Source: Verrucomicrobiota bacterium
GTDB lineage: Bacteria; Verrucomicrobiota; Verrucomicrobiia; Limisphaerales; JAEYXS01
Direction of reading: 5' to 3'
Length of the DNA stretch: 64,000 bases
NCBI GenBank assembly: GCA_023431185.1
Contig: JAEYXS010000024.1
Span: forward strand, 15,909-79,908
In this document: positions 42,602-50,078 of the stretch, in pieces
Numbering within the stretch: the first letter of the stretch is position 1
How the letters are laid out: each line of letters opens with the position of its first letter
Notes under the pieces: model-generated
Database searches by the model: none
Told to the model about the DNA's origin: nothing
What the model saw: only the letters and a program-made list of their open reading frames with translations
Position numbers and translations under genes: made by a program

Positions 42602-43096
42602 ATGCCGATCTACGAATACGCGTGTCCCAAGTGCCGGAAGATCTTCAACTTCCTGTCCAAGCGCATCAATCCCGACCGCCTGCCCGTCTGCCCCAAGTGC
42701 GGCAATAAAAAGATGGGCAAGGAACTCAGCCGTTTCGCGATGATCAAAGGCGCGGCCGAACCCGCCGCTGGCGGTTTGGGCGACGACATGGCGATGCCCA
42801 ACTTCGACGATCCGCGCGTGCAAAAGGTGATGAACGAGATGGAGCGCGACATGGGTACGATGGACGAGAACAACCCCAAGCACATCGCGCACATGATGAA
42901 GAAGATGAAAGACATCATGCCCGCCGGCTCTGTGCCGAAAGAACTCGATGTGGCCATCAAGCGGCTGGAACAAGGCGAAGACCCGGAAAAGATCGAAGCG
43001 GATATGGGCGATGTGCTCGGTGATTGGATGGGCGGCCCCGGCGGCGGCAAAGGCGGTGGCGCTTACACGCAGGACAGCGGGCTGTACGATTACTGA
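42602..43096 (+). CDS. FmdB-type zinc-ribbon protein with extended C-terminus
   Basis: A 164-residue protein. The N-terminal 45 residues are the FmdB/putative regulatory zinc ribbon: MPIYEYACPKC with the second CPKCGNKKM. The rest is an acidic helical region rich in Met and Asp (MEMERDMGTMDENNPKHIAHMM is in this style) followed by a glycine-rich linker (GGPGGGKGGG) and the end DSGLYDY. The family function is unknown, although such ribbons are linked to regulation. The start at 42602 has the MPIYEY opening of the family. It converges on a cyclic-nucleotide-binding protein gene. Confidence 0.88.
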   Translation: MPIYEYACPKCRKIFNFLSKRINPDRLPVCPKCGNKKMGKELSRFAMIKGAAEPAAGGLGDDMAMPNFDDPRVQKVMNEMERDMGTMDENNPKHIAHMMKKMKDIMPAGSVPKELDVAIKRLEQGEDPEKIEADMGDVLGDWMGGPGGGKGGGAYTQDSGLYDY

Positions 43097-43117
43097 CCGG
43101 CTGGCACAACCATCACT

Positions 43118-43612
43118 TCACCCCATGTCATGACGGTTTTGCGCGAGACCTTTTTCCGCCTTGTCCCAAAATGCCGACATCGCATCCGCACCGGAGATCT
43201 GCCGGGCCGCCAGCAACTGGGCGTTGTTGGCCACGTGGTAAAACTCTTTCTTCAGATCCGCGAAATAGTGATCAAGCTGTGAGAGCCGCTTGGCCAGAAC
43301 CTTGGCGATGAACAGCCCCGCCGCCGGATTGGTCGACAGAAACTTCTCCGCATCCTCGATCACGTAAAACTCAGAATCCTCCAAAGTCTTCACCGTGGCA
43401 TTGTGGGGCGTGCCTAGCAGGGCTGACAACTCGCCCAGCACCGCCCCCGGCTTGGCAATGGTGCAGATCGACGTGCCCCGGACCAAAACTTCAACCGAGC
43501 CCTTGGCCAAGACGTAGAGACGGCCTTGCCGCTCTCCTTGAGTGATCAGTGCATTTCCCTTGGCAACCGGCTTGAGAGGCTGCCCTTGCAGCAAAGTAAT
43601 CAGTGAGTCCAT
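43118..43612 (-). CDS. Cyclic-nucleotide-binding domain protein without DNA-binding domain
   Basis: A 164-residue protein with a single CRP-type cNMP-binding domain: QGERQGRLYVLAKGSVEVLV, the GAVLGELSALLG phosphate-binding cassette with the conserved Glu, but with GTPHNATVKT where Arg usually sits (RxAxV), so nucleotide binding is uncertain. A helical tail follows without helix-turn-helix. It may be a signalling adaptor. The ATG at 43612 is proposed; a TTG at 43636 would add 8 residues. It is divergent from the marR-led operon and so shares the promoter region with its operator. Confidence 0.85.
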   Translation of the reverse strand: MDSLITLLQGQPLKPVAKGNALITQGERQGRLYVLAKGSVEVLVRGTSICTIAKPGAVLGELSALLGTPHNATVKTLEDSEFYVIEDAEKFLSTNPAAGLFIAKVLAKRLSQLDHYFADLKKEFYHVANNAQLLAARQISGADAMSAFWDKAEKGLAQNRHDMG

Positions 43613-43715
43613 AGGCGATATGGGGATGTCTATCAATATACTCTCGCCTCAGGCAGCTATGGTCAATGTCATTCGCAACCAAGGAGTTAGTTAAGCTGGG
43701 CAAGGTCATCAAACA

Positions 43716-43747
43716 TATTGTTGACATCTAAACAATACATCTATAAA
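43716..43747 (+). promoter_or_regulatory. Promoter and operator-like inverted repeat of the marR-lnt operon
   Basis: TATTGTT (43716-43722) and AACAATA (43731-43737) form an inverted repeat with an 8-base spacer that overlaps TTGACA (43721-43726). A TATAAA lies at 43742-43747, 15 bases downstream of that -35 element. The predicted start would lie very close to the GTG at 43758, so the message may be nearly leaderless. A MarR dimer bound here would cover the promoter. Confidence 0.5.
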
Positions 43748-43757
43748 CATTATTCCC

Positions 43758-44228
43758 GTGAGCACGAAACTGCTACAACCGGGACCGCACTATGAAGCCA
43801 TGCTTCAGCTTTTGCGCACGGCTGAGACGCTATGGAACTCCAGCCGCATCTTCTTCTCCCGCTGGGATCTCAGCCCCAGCCAGTTCAACGTCTTAAACCT
43901 GCTCCGGGCCAACGATACTGGCCTTTCCCAGACGGAACTGAGCGAAGCCCTGCTCACCCATCGCTCCAACGTCACCGGCCTGGTTGATCGGCTGGAAGAG
44001 CGCGGCCTGCTTGAGCGCCACAGTGTTCCCGGAGATCGCCGCGCGTATCGCGTGGTGCTCACGGAGACCGGTCGCAAACTGCTGCAAGATATCCTGCCCG
44101 TTTATTATCAGGCGGCGGAAGAGGTCTGGAGCCCGATGTCCACTAAACGAGCCAAGGAACTGGTGGCGGAACTGAACGCCATCAACGTTCAAGCAGAGAT
44201 GATTGCCCAAAAGTACGGACAGAAATAA
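43758..44228 (+). CDS. MarR family transcriptional regulator
   Basis: A 156-residue winged-helix regulator starting at GTG. The helix-turn-helix is LSQTELSEALLTHRSNVTGL, followed by the wing LLERHSVPGDRRAYRVVLTE, with dimerisation helices on either side. MarR proteins respond to small phenolic or lipophilic ligands, usually as repressors. The inverted repeat overlapping the promoter just upstream suggests autoregulation. The lipoprotein N-acyltransferase gene begins 29 bp downstream with a strong ribosome-binding site, so this regulator probably controls the whole downstream operon. Confidence 0.93.
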   Translation: MSTKLLQPGPHYEAMLQLLRTAETLWNSSRIFFSRWDLSPSQFNVLNLLRANDTGLSQTELSEALLTHRSNVTGLVDRLEERGLLERHSVPGDRRAYRVVLTETGRKLLQDILPVYYQAAEEVWSPMSTKRAKELVAELNAINVQAEMIAQKYGQK

Positions 44229-44257
44229 ACCACTCAAACCGAAGGAAGGAGGCCACT

Positions 44258-45775
44258 ATGCCCGCCCGCACTTGGAACAACTCGCAACTAGCCCTGTTGA
44301 TCCCGCAATGGTTCAACACGCGACTCCAGAGCCTCCATTTCCTCGGTTCCGCAGTTTTGACCAAAGCAGAAGCCACCCTCTGGCTCTTGGCCGGCATACT
44401 GGGCTTTCATGCCGCCTATGTGACACCGGCCGCCGGCAGTTGGCTCTTGCTGACCTATCTCGCGCTGGTGCAACTGACCCGTCTGGAACCGGGTCGCAAC
44501 AGCTTTCTCATCGGCTGCCTCCTGGGCTTCTCGCTCGTGGCTCCGCAACTGCATTTCTTCTTCAACATCTTCAGTTGGGCCGCCATTCCTTTATGGATCG
44601 TGCTGTCGTTCTGGTTCGGCCTGTTTCTCTGGCTGGGCTGCCAGTTGCGGCGGCAATTCCCGGCGTGGGCGTTTGTGCTGACACTGCCCATCGTCTGGCT
44701 CGGGATCGAGTATTTCCGGAGCGAACTCTACTACCTGCGTTTCTCCTGGCTGAACGCTGGCTTCACCATGGGTCTGCATCTGCCCAGCGGCCTGCTGCAA
44801 GTCTTCGGCGTGTATGGCTTAGGCTTTATGCTCATGCTTCTCGCCTGCTTGCTCTCCCTGCTCCGCCGCGAGGCGATGCTGGTCGTGACCGCGCTGGCCA
44901 TGCTGGCCTTCAGCGCCTCCACCCGTGACTGGTCTCTGTCCTCCAAACTCTCCAAGCGCATCCCCATCCACTCTTTCGCGGTGGCAGGTGTGCAACTGGA
45001 ATTCCCCACGGAAGGCGAAGTGATGCGCAGCCTAAATGAAGTGCTGGTAAAGCAACCCGAGGCCCAGCTCATCATGCTGAGTGAGTACGCCTTCGCCGGA
45101 CCCGTGCCGGAAAAAGTCCGTGAATGGTGCAAGGTAAACCAGAAGTATCTCGTAGCTGGCGGCAAGGCACCCGCAGCCAATGGTGACTTCTATAACACCG
45201 CGTTCGTCATCGGGCCCAAAGGGGAAACCGTCTTCGAGCAAGTGAAACAAGTGCCTATCCAGTTCTTCGATGATGGCTTGCCCGCTGAAAAGCAAGCGCT
45301 GTGGGAATCGCCCTGGGGCCGCTTGGGTATATGCATCTGCTATGACCTGAGTTTTTCACGGGTGGTGGATGAACTCGTCCGCCAAGGTGCCCAAGGCATT
45401 CTCGTACCGACGATGGATGTGATGCATTGGGGCGAATATCAACATCAGCTTCATGCCCGCGTAGCCCCCTTGCGGGCGATGGAACACGGCGTGCCCATCT
45501 TTCGTGTAGCCAGCTCCGGCATCTCGCAACTGGTGGACAGCAAAGGCCGCGTGCTCGCCTCCGCCTCCATGCCCGGTGATGGTGAAATCCTGGGCGGTCG
45601 CATGACCGTGGTCACTCAAGGCTCACAACCCATAGACCGCCACCTCGCTCCCGCCGCCAGTGCCGCCACCCCTTTGATCGGCCTATTGGCCTTGATCATG
45701 CGGAAAAGAAAATCATCCAGTGCGGTCAAAAACCGCGAAAGCTGCTCGTCTATTAGCCCGAAATCTGCTCTTTAG
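44258..45775 (+). CDS. lnt: Apolipoprotein N-acyltransferase
   Basis: A 505-residue inner-membrane enzyme that transfers the sn-1 acyl chain of a phospholipid to the N-terminus of apolipoprotein, leaving a lysophospholipid. About six to eight membrane segments fill residues 36-222. The periplasmic nitrilase-fold domain has the triad E276 (LSEYAFAG), K330 (VKQVPIQFF) and C361 (GICICYDLSFS), equivalent to E267/K335/C387 of E. coli. A last hydrophobic segment is at about 470-480 and a basic tail follows. GGAAGGAGG stands just before the ATG. It is the second gene of the marR operon and is followed after 17 bp by the acyltransferase/synthetase gene. Confidence 0.92.
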   Translation: MPARTWNNSQLALLIPQWFNTRLQSLHFLGSAVLTKAEATLWLLAGILGFHAAYVTPAAGSWLLLTYLALVQLTRLEPGRNSFLIGCLLGFSLVAPQLHFFFNIFSWAAIPLWIVLSFWFGLFLWLGCQLRRQFPAWAFVLTLPIVWLGIEYFRSELYYLRFSWLNAGFTMGLHLPSGLLQVFGVYGLGFMLMLLACLLSLLRREAMLVVTALAMLAFSASTRDWSLSSKLSKRIPIHSFAVAGVQLEFPTEGEVMRSLNEVLVKQPEAQLIMLSEYAFAGPVPEKVREWCKVNQKYLVAGGKAPAANGDFYNTAFVIGPKGETVFEQVKQVPIQFFDDGLPAEKQALWESPWGRLGICICYDLSFSRVVDELVRQGAQGILVPTMDVMHWGEYQHQLHARVAPLRAMEHGVPIFRVASSGISQLVDSKGRVLASASMPGDGEILGGRMTVVTQGSQPIDRHLAPAASAATPLIGLLALIMRKRKSSSAVKNRESCSSISPKSAL

Positions 45776-45792
45776 TTCCTATTGTCATCACC

Positions 45793-47940
45793 ATGAAAGC
45801 GTTTCTCCAATTCCTCGTCCGCTTGCTCTACCGCTTCCGGGCGTATGATACCGAGGTGCTCACCACACCCGGCCCGGTGCTGCTGCTGCCGAACCATATC
45901 TCGTGGCTGGACTGGCTCTTCCTCGCGGTGTGCCTGGATGACGATTGGAAATTCGTCACCTCGGCGAACACCGCGAAGACTTCGTGGCTGCACCACAAGG
46001 TGATGGTGAACAAACGCACTTTCCCCATCGACCCGAACTCACCCTATGCGGTGAAGCAGATGGCCGAACACCTGCAAAAAGGCGGCCGCCTCGTGCTCTT
46101 CCCGGAAGGCCGTCTCTCGCGCACGGGCAATCTGATGAAGCTGTTCGACGGCACCGGCTTCCTCATCTACAAGACCCACGCCAAGGTCATCACCTGCTAT
46201 CTGCGCAAGGCACATCGTCTGCCGCTCTCGCCCCACTCCGGCTGGAAAGAGTGGTTTCCGGAAGTGACCGCGCATTTTAGCGGTGTGCATAACGCACCGA
46301 AGCTGGAGCATCTGAGCACGGCGGAAGCGCGGCGCATCGTCACGGACTGGTTGCGCGATCAACTGGTGACGCTGCAATTCAAGACAGAGATGGAATTTGG
46401 CGAGAAGAATCTGGTGCGCGCCATCGCCGAAACGGCAGCGGATGTACCGAACGAAATCGCCTTGGAAGACATCAACCGAACCCCGGTCACTTATCGCCGG
46501 CTGTTCGTCGGCGCTGATCTGATGGCCCAGCAGATGCGCCCGCTCCTGCCCGCTCAAACAGCGCGCGTCGGCGTCCTGCTGCCGAACATCGCCGCCACTC
46601 CGGTCGTCTGCCTCTCCCTCTGGTCGTTGGGTCATGTGCCTGCCGTGTTGAACTTCAGCACGGGCATCCCCGTCATGATCGCCTGCGCGCAATTGGCGGG
46701 CATGAAACAGATCATCACCTCCCGCGAGTTCTTGCGGAAAGCACGGCTGGACGTGGAACCGCTAAGCAAAGCGGGCACCCAGTTCCTCTACTTGGAGGAT
46801 TTGCGCGCAGGCATCACCGGCAGCCAGAAACTCATCACGTTGCTGAAGCACATCCTCTGGCCGCGCCATGCCTTGACCTGTGTGCAGGATTATGAAGACA
46901 CCGCCGTGATCCTCTTCACCAGCGGATCGGAAGGTGTGCCGAAAGGTGTGGAACTCACACATAAGAACATCCTCGCGAACATCCGCCAGATGCTCGCCAT
47001 CACGGACTTGCAGGACAATGACCGCGTCTTCAATTGTCTCCCGATGTTCCACAGCTTCGGTCTCACGGTCGGCACCCTGCTGCCGCTGGTGCGTGGGCTT
47101 TATTCCTTTGTGTATCCTTCACCACTGCATTATCGCGTGGTACCCACCGCGCTTTACGATCGTGATTGCACGGTGTTCTTAAGCACCAACACCTTCCTGA
47201 ATGGCTACGCCCGCAAGGCGCATGCGTATGACTTCCGCAGTATGCGTTATCTCTTCGCGGCCGCGGAGAAATTGCAGGAGACGACGGCGAAGACATGGTC
47301 GGAAAAATTTGGCGTGCGTATCCTGGAAGGTTACGGGGCCACGGAGTGCAGCCCGTGTGTGAGCGTGAACACGCCGCTGCAGCCGCGTAATGGCACGGTG
47401 GGCCGCTTGCTGCCGGGCATCGAATACAAACTCGAACCGGTGGAAGGCGTGGAAGATGGTGGCCGCCTGCATGTGCGTGGTCCAAACATCATGAAGGGCT
47501 ACCTGAACACCGATGCGAACACGAAGTTCAAAGCGGAGGGCGGTTGGTATGACACCGGCGACATCGTGGCCGTGGATAGCGACGGCTTCCTCTCTGTGCG
47601 CGGCCGCATGAAACGCTTCGCCAAGATCAGCGGCGAGATGGTCAGCCTGACAGCGGTGGAAGACGCGCTGGCCGGCGCTTTCCCTCAATTCGGTCTGCGC
47701 TGCCAGATAGCCGTGGTCGCCGTGCCGGATGAAGAAAAGGGCGAGAAACTCATCGCCATCAGCAACGAACCCAAGCTCACGCTCGATGATCTGCGCAAAG
47801 TGATCAAGGAAAAGGGCCTGAGCAACCTCAACGTACCACGGGAAGTCAAAGCCGTCCGCGAGATCCCCAAACTGGGCACTGGCAAGGTGAACCATCGCGA
47901 ATTGCAGAAGCTCGTCACCGAAGAATCGTCGGCGAAATAA
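45793..47940 (+). CDS. aas: Bifunctional lysophospholipid acyltransferase/acyl-ACP synthetase (Aas-like)
   Basis: A 715-residue protein with two domains. The PlsC-type acyltransferase (about residues 1-200) has NHISWLD (H35-x4-D40) and VLFPEGRLSRTG. The acyl-activating domain (about 215-715) has the AMP-binding P-loop FTSGSEGVPKGVELTHKN, then LEGYGATECSPC, YDTGDIVAVDSDGFLSVRGR and a C-terminal lysine motif GTGKVNHREL. E. coli Aas (719 residues) reacylates 2-acyl-lysophosphatidylethanolamine using fatty acid activated on ACP. Here it lies 17 bp after lnt, whose reaction makes lysophospholipid, and 6 bp before an MFS transporter gene. The layout supports a lysophospholipid repair pathway. Confidence 0.93.
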   Translation: MKAFLQFLVRLLYRFRAYDTEVLTTPGPVLLLPNHISWLDWLFLAVCLDDDWKFVTSANTAKTSWLHHKVMVNKRTFPIDPNSPYAVKQMAEHLQKGGRLVLFPEGRLSRTGNLMKLFDGTGFLIYKTHAKVITCYLRKAHRLPLSPHSGWKEWFPEVTAHFSGVHNAPKLEHLSTAEARRIVTDWLRDQLVTLQFKTEMEFGEKNLVRAIAETAADVPNEIALEDINRTPVTYRRLFVGADLMAQQMRPLLPAQTARVGVLLPNIAATPVVCLSLWSLGHVPAVLNFSTGIPVMIACAQLAGMKQIITSREFLRKARLDVEPLSKAGTQFLYLEDLRAGITGSQKLITLLKHILWPRHALTCVQDYEDTAVILFTSGSEGVPKGVELTHKNILANIRQMLAITDLQDNDRVFNCLPMFHSFGLTVGTLLPLVRGLYSFVYPSPLHYRVVPTALYDRDCTVFLSTNTFLNGYARKAHAYDFRSMRYLFAAAEKLQETTAKTWSEKFGVRILEGYGATECSPCVSVNTPLQPRNGTVGRLLPGIEYKLEPVEGVEDGGRLHVRGPNIMKGYLNTDANTKFKAEGGWYDTGDIVAVDSDGFLSVRGRMKRFAKISGEMVSLTAVEDALAGAFPQFGLRCQIAVVAVPDEEKGEKLIAISNEPKLTLDDLRKVIKEKGLSNLNVPREVKAVREIPKLGTGKVNHRELQKLVTEESSAK

Positions 47941-47946
47941 GCCTGT

Positions 47947-49275
47947 ATGAATCCTGACACCACGGAGACTGTGCCCGTCCCTCATGTCGTCACCAAACGG
48001 GCAGTGACAGGCTGGGTGCTGTATGATCTGGCGAACACCATCTTCGCGATGGGCGTGACCACGCTGCTCTTCCCGCTCTACGTGCGCGGCATCGTGGGCG
48101 CAGACAAAGTGGACGGTGTCTTCAGCAAGATCACCGCCATCTCCATGGGCACCATCTTCATCCTATCGCCATTGCTGGGGGCCATGACCGATCGTGCTCC
48201 GCGTCGCATGCCCTTCCTTCTGGTCAGTACTTTGATCTGCATCCTGCTGACGATGACCTTGGGCACCATCAGCCTGGCGATCTCCGCCACCTGCTACATC
48301 CTGGCGAACATCGCCTATCAGGCGGGCACACAATTCTACGACGCCCTGCTGCCGGAAGTGAGCAATGAATCCAATCGCGGGAAGATCGGCGGCATCGGTG
48401 TGGGCATCGGCTATCTCGGCTCTTACATCGCCGTGGCGGTGACAAGTATCGAGGCCCTGAACAATCCCACCAATTATCCGCTCCAGTTCACCATCATCGC
48501 CGTGCTGTTCCTGCTGTTCTCCATCCCGTGTCTGCTCTTTGTGAAAGAGCGCGGCAACCCGAAGCCCAAGCCCTTGGGCCTCCGTATGGCCATCGAGTCA
48601 TTGCATCAGACATGGAACACGCTGAAAGACAGCAAACGCTATCCGGGCCTGGGAAGGTTCCTCATCGGACGCGTGTTCTATACCGACCCCATCAACACGG
48701 TGATGATCGTGATGGTGCTCTTCACCATGAACGTGGCGATGGGCAGCGGCCTCACTGAAGAGGCCGCCGATGGCAAATCCAAGGCCGTCATGGCCTTCGC
48801 CATCACCTTTGCCATCGCGGGTGGTTTCTTCTGGGGCCGCATGGCCGACAAGCTCGGGCCCAAGCGCACGCTGAACATCGTGCTGAGTTTTTGGATGGCG
48901 AATTTCGTCCTGGGATTTTGCATCGGCGTGTTCGCCCTGCCCCTGCCATTTCTCTACGTCCTCGCCGCCTCGGCCGGCTTCTCGCTCGGTGGTGTGTGGT
49001 CCGCCGACCGGCCATACATGCTGCGCCTGACGCCACCGGACCGCATCGGTGAATTCTACGGTCTCTACGGCATGGTTGGGCGCTTTTCGGCGATCACTGG
49101 TCCTATGGTCTGGGCGGCCTCGACTACTTTTCTAATCAACAAGATGGGTTACACCGCCTTGAAGAGCCAGGGCATCAGCATGCTCTTCCTGCTGGCTATG
49201 ATGACTGTCGGCTATTTGATCCTGCAGAAGGTGGATGACAAGCCACGGGACTGGGAGGCACTCAAACGTGGCTGA
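47947..49275 (+). CDS. MFS transporter, UMF1/Atg22-like
   Basis: A 442-residue membrane protein with about twelve helices. The first region, VLYDLANTIFAMGVTTLLFP, and the block YQAGTQFYDALLPEVSNESN are characteristic of the UMF1/Atg22 group of the major facilitator superfamily. The start lies 6 bp after the Aas-like gene and its stop overlaps the next start, so it is embedded in the operon. In E. coli the gene next to aas encodes the lysophospholipid flippase LplT, also an MFS protein; a similar flipping role is inferred here from position only. Family transporters elsewhere export amino acids or unknown substrates. Confidence 0.9.
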   Translation: MNPDTTETVPVPHVVTKRAVTGWVLYDLANTIFAMGVTTLLFPLYVRGIVGADKVDGVFSKITAISMGTIFILSPLLGAMTDRAPRRMPFLLVSTLICILLTMTLGTISLAISATCYILANIAYQAGTQFYDALLPEVSNESNRGKIGGIGVGIGYLGSYIAVAVTSIEALNNPTNYPLQFTIIAVLFLLFSIPCLLFVKERGNPKPKPLGLRMAIESLHQTWNTLKDSKRYPGLGRFLIGRVFYTDPINTVMIVMVLFTMNVAMGSGLTEEAADGKSKAVMAFAITFAIAGGFFWGRMADKLGPKRTLNIVLSFWMANFVLGFCIGVFALPLPFLYVLAASAGFSLGGVWSADRPYMLRLTPPDRIGEFYGLYGMVGRFSAITGPMVWAASTTFLINKMGYTALKSQGISMLFLLAMMTVGYLILQKVDDKPRDWEALKRG

Positions 49276-50068
49276 GTCCGGCCAACTGGAAGAAGTGTTG
49301 CAGATACGGGTCCACGGTTCACCCGCACAACCGACCATCATCTATCTGCCGGGCACACATGGAGACTGGACGCTCGTCAGTGGATTAAGGAACCGTCTGC
49401 AACCGGATTTCTGTTTCGTAGAGTTCACCTACCCACGCACGACAAGTTGGTCACTGGAGGATTATGCAGCGCATATCCGGACGGCTCTGAGTGAACAAGG
49501 CATCGAGCGCGGCTGGTTGTTGGGTGAATCGTTCGGCTCACAAATCGGCTGGTTGCTGGCCAATCCAAGAGCGGATGGATTCCGATGTGAGGGTATCATT
49601 CTGGTGGGTGGTTTTGCCCGGCATCCTTTTCCTTGGGGTGTAGATCTCGCCATCTGGAGTTTCCATAAGCTGATCCGTTTACAGGCCACCATTGAGCGGG
49701 TAATGATGCTCTATGCCTGGTGGGTCAGGCATTTCTATGAAGCAACGCCCGAGGCTGAGATTTCAGTTCAGAACTTCATAGAACGGCGCACACAAAAAGA
49801 TGGCCTGGCTGCGATACACCGATTGCGATTGCTCCGGGATAATCATCCCCAAGCCATCGTGGAACAGTTGCAGGATATTCCGGTTTTTAGCCTCAGCGGT
49901 TTTTGGGATGTCTTGGTGCCGTGGTATCTGGTCAACCCTTGCTTACGCCGTCATTGTCCCGGCTATCGTGAGGCCAAAGTCATCGGCACCGGCGATCACA
50001 ATGTGCTCTTCTCTACACCAACGAAAAGCGCCCGAACCATCCGCGAATGGCTCGGGCGCGTTGCTTAA
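49268..50068 (+). CDS. Alpha/beta hydrolase
   Basis: A 266-residue hydrolase. After an N-terminal strand, YLPGTHGDWTLVSGLRNRL carries the oxyanion-loop region (family HG, here GTHGDW), the nucleophile is in LLGESFGSQIGWL (G-x-S-x-G as GESFG), and the catalytic His lies in TGDHNVLF near the end with an Asp in SGFWDVLVP. The GTG at 49268 overlaps the MFS gene stop by 8 bp; an ATG at 49235 is in the same frame. Esterase or lysophospholipase activity would fit the operon, but the substrate cannot be deduced. The last codons form a GC-rich stem-loop (50028-50059). Confidence 0.88.
   Translation: MAESGQLEEVLQIRVHGSPAQPTIIYLPGTHGDWTLVSGLRNRLQPDFCFVEFTYPRTTSWSLEDYAAHIRTALSEQGIERGWLLGESFGSQIGWLLANPRADGFRCEGIILVGGFARHPFPWGVDLAIWSFHKLIRLQATIERVMMLYAWWVRHFYEATPEAEISVQNFIERRTQKDGLAAIHRLRLLRDNHPQAIVEQLQDIPVFSLSGFWDVLVPWYLVNPCLRRHCPGYREAKVIGTGDHNVLFSTPTKSARTIREWLGRVA
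50028..50059. terminator. Possible bidirectional hairpin between convergent genes
   Basis: GCGCCCGA pairs with TCGGGCGC, with an inner CCAT/ATGG pairing, inside the last codons of the alpha/beta hydrolase gene. The next gene converges with only 10 bp between stops, so this hairpin may end both transcripts. No T-run follows directly. Confidence 0.35.
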
Positions 50069-50078
50069 ATCGTCTGGC

